From contig JAPEHQ010000001.1 of the NCBI GenBank assembly GCA_027405735.1, positions 5,580,001 to 5,644,000 on the forward strand: DNA of 64,000 bases, in the 5' to 3' direction. The position numbers and the translations under genes were made by a program. Every line of letters begins with the position of its first letter. Position 1 is the first letter of the stretch. Shown here piece after piece: positions 50,849-63,164 of the stretch. Under the pieces are notes generated by a model, which saw only the letters and a list, made by a program, of their open reading frames with translations, was not told the origin of the DNA and did not search any database. Source of the DNA: Mucor racemosus. Lineage: Eukaryota > Mucoromycota > Mucoromycetes > Mucorales > Mucoraceae.

Positions 50849-51149
50849 TATGTTTGCTTTTTTTAATTGCCGTCCTTCTACTTATCTGCTATTTTGTTTT
50901 TCTCGATTTGTGCAATACTGAGTAATTTGACCATATTTTTTTTCTTTGGTATATAATCCTGCTATTTATTGTGTATTAGTAGCAATTTGGTTTACAAAAA
51001 AACCTTTATTCCTGATCGAAATATAAAGAAAAATTTGTTATTTTTGCAGTATATCATCATTTAATCATGCTAGGTATAATAATGCAAAAGCTAACTTATT
51101 TCAGTAGAAAATATAATAACTAAAGTTTCCAGTGAGCATATTGTTATAC

Positions 51150-52220
51150 CAGAATTTAATTATAGCGCTACAGTAGTCATATTATTAGGATATTATTGTT
51201 ATTGTTATACCATTAATAGCTATTGTATCACTTGATAATCTCTTCTATACTGTATATAATCTCATCCTCTACATTGAATAAAACTGAATTGCACAAGATT
51301 TAGAATAAATATTGTAGCAACAAGAAAAAAATGTATAATTTAATAAAGAAACTGGTTAAATTAAATCACACACAAAAACTGAAGAGAATCTTTATTTAAT
51401 ATCAATAATTTGTCCTTTTTATATACAAATTCTATATTACAATTTCATTCGTTAGATCAGTATTTATTTACATCAATAACATAGCATACATGAAGAGCAC
51501 ATATTTCGTGCAACCAAATATGGTATCTCATATATCCCGTACAATCCGGATCATCCTTCAACGGAGAACAATTAGGAGTGCCATCCCACAGTAGTTAGCT
51601 TACTTTCACAATAAGGATTACAATATAAAAGGTTCATCATCTTACAAATTACTATAATAACCTGTGGATGCTGTGCTGAACTAGGTAGTATTTCTCCACA
51701 TAATAAATTAAAAGTCATCTCATTTGAAACCATGCCATGCAATTCAAATAAGAGATTATGAATATAAACCATAAATAACCAAGGATATTCTAATGTATCA
51801 AAGATACCAAGGGTATTCATAATGTGTTGTATTATAAATAAAAAAACCTAAAAATTTCATGCGAATCAAATAGAACAAGTAAGGGCTGTTCTGAACGCAT
51901 GATTGACAACTGAGGTTGTCAAAAACCAATTTAAGAGCCGCCCTTGATCAAGTAAATCAAGGACTCAACAACCCAACAATATATTCAAAATTGCGGAATA
52001 ACTGAAAGTCGACAGAACAACTGCCAGACAAATATCAATAACCAAATAATATAAATAGAGAAGTAGAAATAGTATTTTATTGTAGATTATCCATAATTAA
52101 ATAAAGAAGGATTTAAACAGTATCTCTTTTAAAGCTTTTTTTATAAAATTTTACTCCTTTTTACTGCAGATGCAACAAAAACTACACCTTTTACTCTTCT
52201 TGTCTAATAATTCCTATTAG
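51150..52220. other. segment private to block R
   Basis: Relative to block L, where the flanks adjoin near 33930, about 1.07 kb is inserted here. It contains the hairpin at 51881-51945 and no recognised coding exon. I could not define matching inverted tips or a target duplication. Confidence 0.45.
51881..51945. repeat. 65-base hairpin with AAGGGC/GCCCTT ends
   Basis: The outer arms AAGGGC and GCCCTT pair, and the centre is a perfect 8-bp stem around TGA (TTGACAAC-TGA-GTTGTCAA with one base added). CAAGTA flanks both sides (51875-51880 and 51950-51955 approximately). It looks like two transposon tips joined, or a tiny MITE. Confidence 0.6.
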
Positions 52221-52906
52221 CTTTGGTAAACACATATAATCAACAGATGCAAAATAGCGCTGCTACGTATATACACAAAGATTTAGTCGTAGATAAAGCG
52301 TGTGTATATATAGTATATTATAGTAACAAAAATTTTATAATCTATAAAAGCTACGGTCATCAATGTTGAAAATACCAAATCTCATCATCCGATCTCCACA
52401 CGAAAACAATACTTGCTAATACACTATTGATTTTTAGGTTTTTTTTTCATGTATGTAATGAGTCAAACATTTCAGTTTCATTCATGCAAAACCTTGCCTC
52501 ATACCTTATATAAATACTACAAGGAAATCATTACATGATCCCTTGTAGATTTATCTGTCTTGTTACACTCCTTTTACTTTTATTTATTCACTAATAAATA
52601 TCTAATTTACAAATAAGAACACCAACATTCATCAATCCAGTGATCACCAATTTATAATAACAAGAATAGTATCTATAAGCATATTATCCACCTTTGTTGT
52701 TAGTCCAAAATTACAGATCATTACAATGTAGAAGCCAAACAATCACACTCTATGATATTTTTTATGTAATTATTTTTCTTACTCATTAATCAATAAAAAA
52801 AATTACAATTTATTTTGTTGGATCTGTTCTTCATCCTTCACAATCTATTTTGACTTGCTGTAGTACACGAAGAAACTACGCCAGATAAGTTAAAATGAAT
52901 TGTAAT

Positions 52907-54257
52907 ATTAAATTTGAATTTTCAAAAAAAAAAATTCATAGTTTTAATATTCAAAATTGGAGTATGCCTTCTTTCTATAACTAACCTCATAATAAACATT
53001 TTTAGGATAATATACTTTAGACACTACTAAACAGACATGAATTAGTCGCATTATGTTATCTATCCCTAAATTTATTTTATATCTCACGAAAGACTCAAAA
53101 ACGCGTAAAATTCACTGCTTTTTCCTTGAAAGCTGGGTCTCATTTTTCATCCCTGCTCTACTTTTTTTTTCACTAAATAACATCAAAAAACAATTATATG
53201 CCAATGTACCTGAGATGTTCAGCTTTAATCCAAAAACAAGTATCCGGAAATATCCTATTTTTTGCAGTTGGTATTAATTTTTCAGTACTAAGGTTTCAGA
53301 TTTTTTACGCGTATTTCACTGCTAAAGGATTGAAAACTTTGAGTCTTCATATCTCCAGAAAAAATTAAGCTATACTAGCACTTTCCAATAATGAAACTTA
53401 CTTGTTTTAAAGTGCTTTATAACATATTTTAATATAAAAAAATTTTGAGCATCTTTATTTTTTTTTCATTTTTTTGGACATTTCTATAGTAGGTTTCAAA
53501 ATATTGGCTAAATTGAGCAACATTTTTTTTGCATTCATGTCATTAAGCTCGTTAAGCTCTCTCGGACTCAATTTAGAGTTTTTCAAAATATTGATTTTTC
53601 ATGGAGATATCCTAAAAAATGTGTACAAAAAGATACCTCCATTTCTAGCTTTCATTTTTCCTTTATATACCCTCATCCCAAATTCTGAATCTGAAAAAAA
53701 AAGTTACAAAAATCTAGTTTTCTCTACGAAAACTGCAGCTAAAAAGTTCAGCAATGGCTTAATCGATAGATAATTTTGTTGCGCATCACTTCCAAAAATT
53801 AATTTTAAAACATGTTTATAAAAAGTGATGTGTATCTTCAAAAAACCTCCAAAATTTCAATTGCATTTTACGCAAAATTTAATGTGAAGTGTTTGTCTGA
53901 ACTTTATTTAGATGGATGCAGAATCCAAAACCGTACAGAAACTATTTAGTATACTAGATCGATTTAGTTTGCAGTTCATGAGCAATTAAACGATTTTATT
54001 TTTTTCATCATTTTTCGTCCATTTTTTAAAATAAATTTTGGAACCCAGTTACCATAAACTGTAAGCTGTGATATCGACTATTATTTTGATTATCTCGATG
54101 AAAAATCAATATTTTTGGCTAAAACAAAAAATACAGAGTAGCAATTAATTAGATCTATCTTTTGAGTACAAAAATTAATAACTCAGTGTAGGTGCTTAAT
54201 TTTTTATAATCAATTTTAGATCATTCTTGGTCAATTTTGGTCAATGTTTGGCCAGTG
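52907..54257 (-). repeat. repeat R1, copy 6 (block R)
   Basis: Ends outward with the CACTGGCC tip (reverse strand) like copies 2 and 3. Its interior side adjoins AAATTTGAATTTTC at 52910, where the empty site TAATATTACAATTC of the block L insertion is found. Confidence 0.88.
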
Positions 54258-55966
54258 CATTTATATTCTGGTACTATTAACTCTTCTATCTTCGGACAGA
54301 TATCAATGGTTCATAGAGGGAAGGTACATCATGCTTGAAAATTGACGTAATTCGACTCAATATTGGGTGAAACCGAAAATATTCCAAAAATATCTGAAAA
54401 ACGTCTGAACCTACGTTTGCAACCGTAAAAAAAACAACAACAAAAACCCTACCTTGGCAAATTTCGATCCTAATAAATTCCAATTTTACATGGTTAGGAG
54501 TAAGTACACATCTTTGGCACGACGGTCTCGAAGGGCATCTTCCACAACCTACTGTGTTTCAAGAAAATCATCGCCAAAGTGCATCTATATATAGTTTACT
54601 GCGCGCATTTATTGAATGCAATTACAAATACAATCTCTATGAATACTGATACAAGTAAGAAGCTGCCACTCTACATGGATATGTATGGATAGATATCACG
54701 AGTGTTTTAGATACCAGCATCCATAGGTCGTTGAGTATTATGTAAGTTTGAACAACAAGTTGGTTAACTGCTATTTACACCTACTAAGATCAGTAAACAC
54801 GGCAGCTCTCGCTGAATATGGATTCAAATGAACTCCCATGATAATGGTAGGAGGTACGTTTAGGGTGTATCTACATAACTGGAAAGTTTTACCCTCGCCG
54901 AGTTGCTGTGGAAATGGAGAGGAAATGAAAATTCGTTCTTGTGCAAACTATTTCGTATGGGTTGCTTGTTGTTTCAAATATTTTTTTGAAGTTGCACATA
55001 ATGCGTAGTAGATGTATATAAGTATAATATATCTTGATTTAATCAGTTAACAGCGTTTTTTGAAGGATTTAGCACGCGTTTTATTAAGAAAATCCCTCTT
55101 CCTCTGCTTAAAAATAAATAACTTATACTGTATAACTGGAAAAATACTTGCAATCGATGAATATGGATTCAAATGGGCTGCAAGTTTCAAAACATATACT
55201 ACATCTGTGATAGTATTCTGAATTAAACTTTCAGCATCCATGGATTTACAGCATGAGGAATGTAATTAATTTCATGGACTTGCTGATGTAATTAAGATAA
55301 TATCTAGACGTTTAGGAAGCTTCTTGAGATTTTGCTCAAGTAATATCATTGATCTGTTGATACCCTAATAAACTCGAGAATTTAAGTGATTTTATTGGCC
55401 TGTGTAATTTGGATATTGTGGATATAATATATAATATATATACCATTACTTTACCAGAAATGTAGGTGGAAATAAACGAGATGCTGCGAATGAAAGGTAG
55501 ATATCTGATGCATTGTCTAGTTTTGGAAAGATGACATCAAGAATGTTCAATGCTGTTATTTTTGATTGATTCCAAGGACCAGCCATTTAGGATCTTTGCT
55601 TCTTTAGTTATTGAACTTACTAGAAGCTTGAAACGCTCTTGAATTTGATGAAAATGTAATATCCCAACTTTGATCTTAACTCTGGTGTATTACGGTCTCG
55701 GAATATATCAAAATTGTTAGAGATATCGATGAACGAATTGAAAATTATGTTATCAAAAAACTATTCTAAATTTATTCAAAGGAGATAAAAACCATTTTTA
55801 ACAAGAAAAATAAAAAAAAAAAATACAAGCAATAATGTATGTTAAATCTGTATCAAATCTGTATGTATGTGTTTATGTTGTGTTGCGCGTAAGTGAGCTT
55901 TTGAGAGTATTTGTGTTTGGAGGGAGTTTAAGTAGTGAAATATAATAATAGAAACTATATATAAAT
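54258..55966. other. spacer, no supported gene
   Basis: No recognisable coding exon. GAATATGGATTCAAATG occurs twice (about 54815 and 55163), hinting at a degraded duplication. The final part is the presumed 3' flank of the RRM gene. Confidence 0.4.
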
Positions 55967-56973
55967 TTATGAGAAAGAAGGGAAATCATACTTGATACCA
56001 GCATCCTCGATTTGTTTACGTAATTTTTTTTCAGTCTTTCTAAGAGCATCACACTTTTGTTTGAGTTGCTCGGGAGTCTTCTTCTTATTATGAATTTGAC
56101 GATTGCGAAGTTCATAGTTGAAAGGTTTATACATCTTTTCAGAACCGGCAAATAAATTCTCATGGACCTTCTCAGCAGGGACAATTTGACATTGGAGCAT
56201 GTGATCAAACAAGAGATAATTGTGCATAGTTTCAGCAACAATTTCAGCAACATCAGCAGATTCGAATTCAATGAAACCGTAATGCTTTGATCTACCAGTC
56301 TTTTTGTTACGAGAGAGACGAAGTCTAGAGATATCACCGAATTGACTAAAGTATCCCTTCATTTCCTTTTCGTAAAAACCATGGGGAATACGGCCGAGAT
56401 AAACAACACCCTTCTCTTCAACTTTGGCAGCCTAAAAAATGTATAAATGTTAGTTAAACCATTCATTTCCGCTTTTCCAATCGAAATGTCGATGCTTACC
56501 TTGGCAGACTTGGATTTCTTATCAAATGTCTTTTTGGTTTCAGTCATACTTTCTTCCAATTTCTTTCCATCCAAAGTAACAACATTTTCGTTGCTATCAA
56601 TAGCATCAGCCTCCTCATCTGAAGAATCTTCATCTTCACCACTGCTGGCCATATCACCCAAAATTTCCTTTCTAAGAGCTTCTTCTTGCTCTTCGGTAAG
56701 ATCATCTTCCTCAGCATCAATTTCTTGAGCCTTTTCGACAATTTGCTCTTCCTCTTCTTCGCTATTATCTTTTTCTTCTTCTTCTTCCTTTACAGCAACC
56801 TTTGCTGCTTTCTTTCCAACTGCTTTCTTCTTGTTGGCTTCTTCTTTGAATGAGACACGCTTTCTCTTGGAACTCTCGGTTTCCTTTTGAGCAGGAGCTT
56901 CCTTTACAACTTTATTAGCAGGTGCCTTCTTGGCAGGTGCTTTGGTATCTTTTCTTGACTTGACAGCAGGCAT
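55967..56973 (-). CDS. NOP15: nucleolar RRM protein, NOP15/NIFK-like
   Basis: RNA-binding factor of 60S ribosome biogenesis (Nop15 in yeast, NIFK in animals). Two exons (56973-56500, 56431-55967) give 312 residues. The N-terminal half is disordered, with Lys/Ala-rich blocks (KKAPANKVVKEAPAQKE) and long acidic stretches (EEEEEKDNSEEEEEQ), typical of nucleolar proteins. The single RRM starts at GVVYLGRIPHGFYEKEM (RNP2 VYLGRI) and contains RNP1 KHYGFIEF. It is followed by the conserved LLFDHMLQCQIVP and YKPFNYE segments and a basic coiled C-terminus (LKQKCDALRKTEKKLRKQ). The LGRIPHGF and post-RRM segments distinguish it from generic RRM proteins. The intron falls just before the RRM. Confidence 0.9.
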
Positions 56974-57853
56974 TATATATGAATGTTTATGGTTTAGAAG
57001 AAGAAATTTTTGCAATGCAATCTTTGGGATTCGGAAAAGGTTTTTCTTTTTCCAAAAAATTAGGGTAAAGATGGTCACTGTATAGTCACGATGGAAGCAA
57101 CATTGATCAGTGAGCATAGCACTGTTCTTTCCATTTGATGGACTTGGTGCCGCTTGAAAAACTGTATCAGTATTTCGATCAACAGAGATCTATTGCAAAG
57201 CAATATTTTTCAAAGCAAAATGCATGTATACATTAAATTTATCAAAAAAGTTTTAATACAAATTGTTTCGAGGAATGCTCAATGCATGATACATCATTTT
57301 GTCATCTGGATCTGAACATGAAGACACTGAAACTGGATCAATATTGAGCAAACTTGACGTTCAGTTTTGTACAGAGACAAACACTCCTTCAATCAATTAG
57401 ATATAGATGCATATAATGCACTGAGCATGCATTCATAATTTTTATCAGCAATTGCGTTCCTGGCCACCCAATTGATAAATACAATCGGAGGCAAATTCGC
57501 AAAAAGTAATGCAATACCAATCTCTTTGTGCATTAGAAGTCTAAACTTTATCATGAAAACAGACAAACAAAAAAGCCTATAGTAAACCTGAGGCTATGCG
57601 CTATAGCTGCAAACTAATTTATGTGTGATTAGCATAATACAGCTAGACTTAAAAATTCTTTAAAAACGAGTTTAATTTATCTGATTTTCAATCAAACTCG
57701 GAGTCTTTCCCTATTGTCCAGATCAAATGCGCTATTCTGATCAATTCAACCTCTGAAATAATGCTATTACATTCTACTGTTCAAGTCGTAACAATTTATT
57801 TATTAATTTTTTTTTAAAAATACTATTTGAAAATCTATATCTATTCAAATATG

Positions 57854-57884
<31 letters not shown>

Positions 57885-57926
57885 TAAAAGCTCATTATAT
57901 ATATATAAAAAAAAAAGTGAATGATT
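56974..57926. other. spacer between RRM gene and chitin synthase
   Basis: Contains the RRM gene promoter and, at about 57853-57880, an (AT)n microsatellite near the chitin synthase 3' end. Nothing else is recognised. Confidence 0.5.
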
Positions 57927-60766
57927 TTATCCAGTGAAGATCTTGAGGAACAAGTAAAGACAAGCACCAATAAAACGTACAGCAGATAAACCAGCAACAG
58001 ACCAAAGAATAAAACCCAAATAAGCAGTTGCTCTATCGTTATAATTACCAAACCAGCTAAAAACTTCCTGTCCATTGGTAATAATGGTAACAAGGACCAT
58101 GTTTGTAAAGATCCAGACTGTCACAAGTTTGGTTCTGAAAGAACGGTAGTAATCTTCTTGTTTAGTTTTAGCATCACGTTTAGTAACTTCAGGTATCACG
58201 GTTGTTTTTAAATCGAGACAAGCTTCATCGTAAAGCTCATTAAGATCCTTTTGTTCAGTAGGTAGGGTAACTTCAACCTCATGTTCACCATCTTTACCCT
58301 TTTTACCTTTTACAACACCTAAATCAGTAGAGACACCGTTATCACCTTTAGTACCCCAAGATACATCGTGTGTGTTACAAAATGCATAAATATTAAGCAC
58401 GTTGATATAACTGGGAGACATGAAAATATATTGTATAAAACTGGTAAACATGTGCCATGGATCTAAAAATAAGAAACTTGCGACAAAGTACATGACATAT
58501 GTGGAACAAACGGAGATGATGACATTTCGGAACGTGCCCTGTTTGATTAAAGCCAGAATTTCTTCATGAAGGCCTTTACCTGATTCTGCGGCAGCAGCTT
58601 CAAAAGCACCTTGTACACCTCTAACAGTAATCCAAATAGTACAAAACATGACATAAACCATGAGGAGAGCAAAAAAGACAATGATAGAGGTATAAGCCCA
58701 TTTAAGACCTTGTGGTCGATTACCCATAGCGATAATGAATTGAAGAATTAGTAGTAAAACATAGATATAATTGAGTACAGTATGCACAATTGTACCAATA
58801 TTTTCACTAAAAGGTGGATTTGGTACACGAGTAATTGATGTAGTCATGATATAAAAGACCAAATAAAAGTTACCGATAGCAAACCAAGAGAACACGAGAT
58901 TGTATAATTGATATAAATCGTTAAACATAAAGACAAGTTTACGCAAAATGTTATGATCCGAACTCCAAACTTTACGCCAATGTACCATGGAATATAAACC
59001 AGCAAAGAAAGAACCATTGAGCCAGCGACGACGTTGAGAAATGAATTCAGCAACAGTATCAGGCACATCAGTTTCACCTGAAGCATTAGAACAATAATGA
59101 AGCACCCAAGCAGAATCCTTTTTAGCAACAAGTTCATAACATAAAATACGATCTTCAGCAAGGTACATATTAGCAGTAAAAATATCGGCATCACTACCAT
59201 GCATTTGTTCACCCAAAAAGTACTTTTCAAGTGGGCCTTGACCTTGCATATCATTTTGAAGTGCAGTGTATCGATAAGCACTGAAAGCACCAGGCAACAC
59301 AGAAATATGGCCAAATACAGATTCAAGTGGTTTATCAAGGATATTAGACATTTTGTATTCAAAGTTTTGGGATGCAACTAAAGGATTTAGTAAGTGTACA
59401 CCAGTTTTGCCCAACATGGCTTTAATTTCACCACAAGCACCAGCTACATTACGGTTAATGTCAAATGATTTCCATAGGTTATAAATAGATCTTCCTCCTG
59501 GTTTAGTACCCACATCAAGTAATACACACACATTTGGCCTCAAAAGTGGGCCAAATGCTTGAAAAAACCAACGATGTGAATTGATCTTTTTTTGGTTCTT
59601 TTCTTTAAGCAAAAATAGTATCTGAACTGGTACAACGCCCTTTTCTGCTCCTCTAAAATTCATGTCCGAATCAACAGATATTTGAGTTGTATGCTATATT
59701 ATACAATGTGTATTTGTTTAGTACTACGTTACAAATCAATTTAAAAATTAACTACCTCGTAAATGTGAGCAGTAACTGGTTTGCCTTCCACTATATTCTT
59801 AGCTAAACCATCCTGATATACACCCATTGCTGCAAGAACGGATAATGTGCGTGGATGAATCTTTGTACGTCCATCAGATACAATACAAACAACTACTTTT
59901 TTCCATCCTTCAGGTCCCCACGTTTTTGATCTTTCACGAGAACAAAGATGAGATATATTCTTCATAACACCATTCATCGTTCTACAAAATAAAACTTCAT
60001 CTTCCTGTAAACTCTATATTAGATTTTGACGTGTATTATTAAAAAAGAAATACTCACATTATACATGGTCAATACGATGAACAGTTCAGTTTCTCTGTGT
60101 AATAGGTTTTGTCGAAGTTTATAACCATCTTTTTGAAATTCTGATGGATCACAAGTTGCTGCAATATATCTAGAGAAATCAACGTTAAATCAATCCAATT
60201 GCCCATAATTCCTCTAAATATACATACCTCATATGTGTAAATTCATTTTCATCTCTACGCTTCACTCTTTGCAAGTATTTATTGGGTACAGGATTGTCCA
60301 AAATCAAATTACCACCCGTCAACTTTACCTTTCGAACTTTTTTTTTTTGTTACAAGTGATTTTAGTAAATAGCACGTTGTACTCCCCCTTTTGATTATTT
60401 ACCTGTTTTGTATCTTCTCGGTTGTTTTCTTGGAGCGATCCCAAAATCTTCAGGTCCGCCGCCAATCATGTTTGAAGGAGGTGAGCCAAATCGTGTTCCT
60501 CCACCACCGATGGAAGAGGATATAGCACTGCCATTAGGAGTTCCTAATAAAGGTTGTTGCATATTGTTACCACCTGGAATTGATGATTCATAATAACCTA
60601 ATGTGTTATCATTATTTGAATTATATCCTGGAGTAGAAGGATTGCTATTATATGATGTCTGTTGCATAGAATACTCTTCGCCTGTATTGAATCGTGCTCT
60701 TGCTGGCATTCTCGCTGATGGCATTGGGCTTGCATTTCCGTTTTGTGGATTATTATATTCATACAT
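57927..60766 (-). CDS. CHS: chitin synthase
   Basis: Membrane glycosyltransferase that polymerises UDP-GlcNAc into cell-wall chitin. Five exons (60766-60403, 60336-60228, 60169-60058, 60004-59756, 59693-57927) give 866 residues. The first ~120 residues are a disordered Asn/Gly/Ser/Pro-rich tail. Then come the CHS N-terminal domain ([16 protein letters not shown]) and the GT2 catalytic core with [47 protein letters not shown], the AEDR motif and the hallmark [11 protein letters not shown]. Several membrane segments follow (for example [15 protein letters not shown] and [12 protein letters not shown]), a conserved HDVSWGTKG, and a final pair of membrane helices. The arrangement fits division 1 (class I-III type) enzymes without a myosin domain; the exact class is not assigned. 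Intron positions leave catalytic motifs intact. Confidence 0.95.
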
Positions 60767-62040
60767 TTTATTTTTTGAAAATAAAATAGAGTAAAATAGA
60801 ATTCAAGAAGAAAGGAGGGAAAAGAAAGAAGAGAGATGTAAATTTTGATTTAAATAGAAGCTTAAATTTGCATCAATTAAATGCTTGTAGTACGAAAACT
60901 GCACATTCAAGTCAGGGCTCATAAAAATATATTTTTTGCGTGCTGTGTTTAAGGTTATTATTACCAAAATAAAGACAATTGTTTTAATTCAATCCCCAAG
61001 TGTAACTTGCAAAGTTACTCAGGATATATTAATTGAACTGAACACTGTTTAATTGTTATGCCCATTTTTATTATTTTAATTATATATCTATTTACGTTTG
61101 TACTTGGTTTGTATGATCGTCAATCTCACTTGCTATATAATGTATAAAAAAAACATGTAAATTGTGTATTCTGTATATCGTGTGGACTATGCTCACATAC
61201 ACTGCCCTTAATACAAGGAGAAAATGACACATTTTCTCGAAAGATACAAAATCTCAATGATATGCTGTTGTTTAATAAACTCTCAAAATTCTGATAATTT
61301 GAACCATACTTTTCATAAATTGCAATACTTGCAGGTAAATTATAGACTATTTTTTGTTTTAATTAATAACGTAAATTGGACACAATGCTTTTATAAATCA
61401 CATCATATAAGCCTCATCAAAGCTATTATACTGAAATCTGGAGTATTTATACAATGATGAAAAGAAATTGGGCCGCTATAAAGATTTATGAGGTTTATAA
61501 AACAACGCACTAAACGATCTCTATTTCGCATGCACGTAATATATGTATTTCCAGTAAGCTTGCAAATGAATGTTAAACAGACAAATGCGCAACCTTCATT
61601 ATAAAAAAAAAAAGTAAAAGCAAAGATGTTTCATTTAAAATACTAAAATGTACCACAGTATATAAACATACACTTGAATATTTCTTTGGTATATCTACTA
61701 TATACTTGAATATAAAACCACCAGTAGAATAAGCCTTATAACTATTCATTTGACTGATCTGATCCGTGTTCCTGAGCAGAATTGGTTACTATGGTGGTTG
61801 GAACCCAGCTGTCAAACATTCTATTGTTCATAGTGATTGTTGTCATGGCAACTTGTATTAGTCTTAGCTCTTTTCGCATTGATAAGGCTTCACTTTTATC
61901 AATAATGTAGCCTATCGTCATAGTTGATGATGTGTGTTTGAATTAGTTTGAATTCATGTTACACAATACATGGACCGAGTACAACTGGAAAAAATAAAGG
62001 ATATTCATCAATTCTTCCTCTTGGATCTTTTTTTATTTCG
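60767..62040. promoter_or_regulatory. divergent intergenic region, CHS and USP genes
   Basis: About 1.3 kb shared upstream of chitin synthase (minus) and the stress protein (plus). It is AT-rich with no recognisable gene. The purine-rich stretch just upstream of the CHS ATG (60806-60840, AAGAAAGGAGGGAAAAGAAAG) is a pyrimidine tract on the coding strand. No specific transcription factor site is claimed. Confidence 0.4.

Positions 62041-62067
<27 letters not shown>
62041..62067. repeat. poly(A) tract before USP start
   Basis: A run of 27 A ends about 10 bases before the ATG at 62077. It is a likely nucleosome-excluding tract or 5' UTR homopolymer. A similar A run lies upstream of the BET gene at about 7750-7776. 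Confidence 0.9.
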
Positions 62068-62073
<6 letters not shown>

Positions 62074-62076
62074 AGA

Positions 62077-63164
62077 ATGGCAACTATTCCAGTACTTCAA
62101 CAACCAGAGAACTATGTTCGTGGTGTATCATTTGATACAATGACTGATCAAGATCAACCTGATTATTCCTTTACACTTCGAGGAAAAACACAAGGTTATC
62201 AACGTACTCGACGAAGCCGAACTTTCCTTGTTGCTACTGACCTTGCAAACTATAGCGATTATGCTCTTGATTGGGCTATTGAAGTAATATGATATATTTA
62301 TAATAAATGAAATCATGATTAACATTATTTTTATCTTTTTTTTAGAACGTTATTGATGATGGAGACGAACTCATCGTTCTTCGTGTTCTCACGGTAGATA
62401 TGAGTGGTAAGATATGGAATTGTATACATATAATGGATATGTACAAATAATACGTTTTATTAGAAAACAGACCCAACCTTAAATCTATGTTGAGACATGA
62501 GGAATTAGAATCTAAAGAAAGAGCTTCCATTGTTATGAATAAAATTATGGCATCCGGAAATCAAAATTTAAAGGTATGTTTTTATACATTTCCAAGTACG
62601 TTTCTGTTACCAAGTCGATAAAATATTAGATCAGTGCAGTTATTGAGTTTGTCATTGGAAAGGTCCAAGAAACCATTCAAAATATGGTAAAAACCAGAAA
62701 AACTCGGTTCATAAACTACCCTGAAACTGACTGACAAATATTAGATTTCTGTATATCAACCTTCGATGCTTATCGTTGGTACTCGAGGAATGTCTGAATT
62801 AAAAGGCATGTTTATGAATAGTATATCTAAGTACTGTTTGCAGCACTCCCCAATTCCTGTAGTCGTAGTTAGACCTGAGGATAAGATTAAAAAACAACAA
62901 CAAAAGAAAGCTGAAAAGAAAGCTGAAAAGAAAGCGGCCACAAAGAAAGCAAACCGTCTTAGTGGTATGTTCCGTATAAGCAGCCATTCCAGCATATCTA
63001 GCATGAATTCTAAGGGTTCGGATTCCTCAGATAGTAGTTCAGATGAAGAAGATGTAACAAATGTGGAGAAAAAAGTGCAACGATTATCAGTATTTGACAA
63101 AATTGGGCGTCGGTCAAGATCATCATCTCCAGCTAGACCACCAGCAATAACAAGCAAGAAATAA
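62077..63164 (+). CDS. universal stress protein (UspA-domain)
   Basis: Small nucleotide-binding-fold protein of the UspA superfamily; fungal members are poorly characterised and a stress role is by family only. Five exons (62077-62283, 62346-62406, 62464-62573, 62630-62686, 62745-63164) give 284 residues. The Usp domain spans about 48-180: RTFLVATDLANYSDYALDWA (first strand and helix), ELIVLRVLTVD, then SMLIVGTRGMSELKGMFMNS and HSPIPVVVVRP. In ATP-binding members the loop is G-x2-G-x9-G-S/T; here the last Gly is replaced by Asn (GTRG...MNS). The C-terminus adds a Lys/Gln-rich helix (KKQQQKKAEKKAEKKAATKK) and a Ser/Asp-rich, likely phosphorylated tail (SDSSDSSSDEED). AATAAAGG at about 63262 may be the polyadenylation signal. 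Confidence 0.9.

Larger units (their letters stand above)
48175..54257 (-). mobile_element. composite repeat block R (LARD-like, inverted)
   Basis: About 6.1 kb with R1 copies 5 and 6 as direct repeats around a non-coding interior. It is the inverted counterpart of block L. Shared interior pieces include the 530-base arm (49690-50240), the Pol III-like element (50705-50848) and matches to 33520-33930 at 52300-52900. It lacks both private insertions of block L. It has its own extra ~1.07 kb between about 51150 and 52220, absent from L. Confidence 0.6.

Noticed and set aside
55047..55241. Minus-strand 64-residue open frame
   Set aside because: No family features. A 17-base piece is repeated nearby at 54.8 kb, which suggests degraded duplicated DNA, not a gene.
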